NCBI GenBank assembly: GCA_017848155.1
Contig: JAGAKC010000101.1
Span: 1-7,283 of the forward strand
Direction of reading: 5' to 3'
Length of the DNA: 7,283 nt
Source of the DNA: Oscillospiraceae bacterium
GTDB lineage: Bacteria; Bacillota; Clostridia; Oscillospirales; Ruminococcaceae
The notes below the pieces were generated by a model. It was not told the origin of the DNA and did not search any database. It saw nothing but the letters and a program-made list of their open reading frames with translations. Each line of letters opens with the position of its first letter. The first letter of the stretch is position 1. A program made the translations under genes and the position numbers. Below are positions 5,922 to 7,283 of this stretch, one piece after another.

Positions 5922-7283
5922 ATGATTTCAATTGATATTACCGACAGACAAATAAAGCTGGTACGCGGCGTACACAGCGGTAGCAAGGTAAGAGTACAGG
6001 ACGCTGACATGCGTGACCTTACCCTTGGAATGGTATCCAACGGTTACATTACAGATGTTCCTATGGTTGCCGCAGAGCTCAACGATATCATCAAGAGCAA
6101 GGAGATAAAGGAAAAGGACGCTATCGTGTCCATCACTTCCAGCTCTATCGTTTATAAGGAGCTTCTTATCAACAAGCCCAAGAACATGAAGAACACCGTA
6201 GCTATCGAGGCTATGATCCAGGCTGAGATGGGTGTTTCCAATGAGTACAACATCTCCTACACCATCGCAGGCGAGGCAGAGGACGAGGAGAAGAACAAGA
6301 AGCTGAAGGTCATCGCAACTGCCTGCCCTCAGCGTCTGGTTGACGGTTATGTAAGACTGTTCTCTCACCTTGGTCTTTCCCTTAAGGCTGTAAACATTTC
6401 CAACAACTCCGTTACACGTCTTATCGTAAATACTCCCAAGATGGCTGACAGGATGCCGCTGCTGCTTATCCAGATAGACAAGAGCTTCCTTAACATGAAC
6501 CTGTACGAGGATAACCAGATCGTATTCTCCAGATTCTTCAACATCGGTCCCTCGGACTACGACAATGCTCCCGACTATGTAACAAGAGCGGTATATGATA
6601 ACCTGTTCAGAATGATCCAGTTTATCAAGAGCCGTAAGGGCGCAAAGCCCCTCAAGGAGATAATGTTCTACGGTGACATCCAGAACTTTATCGAGCTTTC
6701 CAACGCTATCTCCTCCTTCAATGTTCCTTCCTTTGTACTGGCTACTCCCAGCACCGTTATCACGATGGCTGAGATCGACTTTACAAAGTACGCTAACGCC
6801 ATAGGTGCTATCTACCGCAGAAACAAGGATCTCGAGCATATCAACCTGCTGGAGGCTTCCTCTGCTAAGGAGTCAAAGGGTATGAACGGATACCTCCTGG
6901 CACTTGCAGGAAGCTGTCTTGGTGCGGCTGCGCTGATATTCGCAATATATGCGGTGCTCGGTGTGTTCAAGGGCAACATCGACAATGAGATAAAGGCTGT
7001 TCAGAAAAAGATCGACGCACCTGAGGTACAGGCTGCTGTTGAGATAGTTGACCAGCGACAGAAGATGCTGAGCGGCTTTGAGAGCTATAACTCCAGCATC
7101 GAGCATACTACACAGCTGTTCAACTTTATGCCTAAGGCGGATTCCTACGTTCTTGACAAGCTGAGAGAGCCTATTGCAGAGATAGCTCCGGAGAAAGGCG
7201 ACGTTGAGCTTCAGCTCATGGAGGTCAACATTTCCGGCTACAGCGTAACTGCTGTATTCAGCGGACTTTGCAAGGGCGATCCC
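5922..7283 (+). CDS. PilM-PilN fusion protein of the type IV pilus alignment complex (3' end outside window)
   Basis: PilM is a cytoplasmic actin-like protein that binds the N-terminal tail of PilN, a single-pass membrane protein that joins PilO. Here both are one chain: 454 codons open to the edge. Residues 1-300 resemble PilM, with IDITDRQIKLV at 4-14, the helix EAMIQAEMG near 96-104, a hairpin after IQIDKS (183-188) and FYGDIQNF (249-256). Then HINLLE (306-311) matches the conserved PilN start. A membrane helix (about 324-349), a charged helical stretch rich in K, Q and E (about 350-400), and the beginning of the PilN ferredoxin-like domain follow. There is no stop or frameshift at the junction. 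GAGGTG at 5911-5916 lies 5 nt before the ATG. Nucleotide-site motifs are degenerate. PilO would be expected next. The fusion reading is strong; the lack of a database comparison leaves its family spread open. Confidence 0.85.
   Translation, partial: MISIDITDRQIKLVRGVHSGSKVRVQDADMRDLTLGMVSNGYITDVPMVAAELNDIIKSKEIKEKDAIVSITSSSIVYKELLINKPKNMKNTVAIEAMIQAEMGVSNEYNISYTIAGEAEDEEKNKKLKVIATACPQRLVDGYVRLFSHLGLSLKAVNISNNSVTRLIVNTPKMADRMPLLLIQIDKSFLNMNLYEDNQIVFSRFFNIGPSDYDNAPDYVTRAVYDNLFRMIQFIKSRKGAKPLKEIMFYGDIQNFIELSNAISSFNVPSFVLATPSTVITMAEIDFTKYANAIGAIYRRNKDLEHINLLEASSAKESKGMNGYLLALAGSCLGAAALIFAIYAVLGVFKGNIDNEIKAVQKKIDAPEVQAAVEIVDQRQKMLSGFESYNSSIEHTTQLFNFMPKADSYVLDKLREPIAEIAPEKGDVELQLMEVNISGYSVTAVFSGLCKGDP

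Noticed and set aside
5928..6839. Long 303-codon open frame on the minus strand
   Set aside because: It lies wholly antisense to the pilM-pilN fusion, which has a ribosome binding site, family motifs and an operon position. The antisense product shows no recognisable domain and has the repetitive low-information look of a shadow frame.
6873..7106. Minus-strand open frame of 77 codons
   Set aside because: It is antisense to the membrane and PilN part of the fusion gene and has no recognisable domain.

Overview
The window looks like a chromosomal segment of a low- to mid-GC Firmicute, most likely a clostridial gut or rumen bacterium of the Ruminococcus type. That guess rests on strong AAGGAGG-type ribosome binding sites, near-consensus sigma-A promoters with AT-rich intergenic DNA, a GTG start, a zinc-ligand (C+) form of ribosomal protein S18, and a Gram-positive type IV pilus cluster. 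No mobile element, CRISPR array, tRNA or rRNA gene is visible.

The left half (1-3087) is read leftward. It begins with the N-terminal 620 codons of a DnaE-type DNA polymerase III alpha subunit, cut by the window edge. Upstream of it lies the three-gene operon rpsF-ssb-rpsR (S6, single-stranded DNA-binding protein, S18). This operon has a perfect consensus promoter, a short structured leader that may be the S6:S18 autoregulatory element, and an intrinsic terminator after rpsR. dnaE has its own promoter downstream of that terminator.

A divergent control region (3088-3352) separates the leftward genes from the rightward ones. It holds two back-to-back promoters with an 8-bp-arm inverted repeat between them. 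The first rightward gene is an apparently monocistronic ADP-ribosylglycohydrolase (DraG/ADPRH family) with an intact metal-binding motif set.

After a 250-bp gap comes a type IV pilus operon with its own strong extended -10 promoter. Its leader of roughly 85 nt contains a terminator-like hairpin with six Ts, a competing pairing partner, and a perfect 16-bp palindrome just before the ribosome binding site. The genes are pilC (inner-membrane platform protein) and a natural pilM-pilN fusion. The fusion is a degenerate actin-like cytoplasmic domain followed in the same chain by the INLL motif, the single membrane helix and the extracytoplasmic part of PilN; it runs off the right edge. Together these form the platform and alignment subcomplex of a type IV pilus or related secretion machine. 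PilO, pilins and the motor ATPases would be expected outside the window.

The least conventional parts are the pilM-pilN fusion with eroded nucleotide-binding motifs and the putative attenuator plus palindrome in the pilus operon leader.
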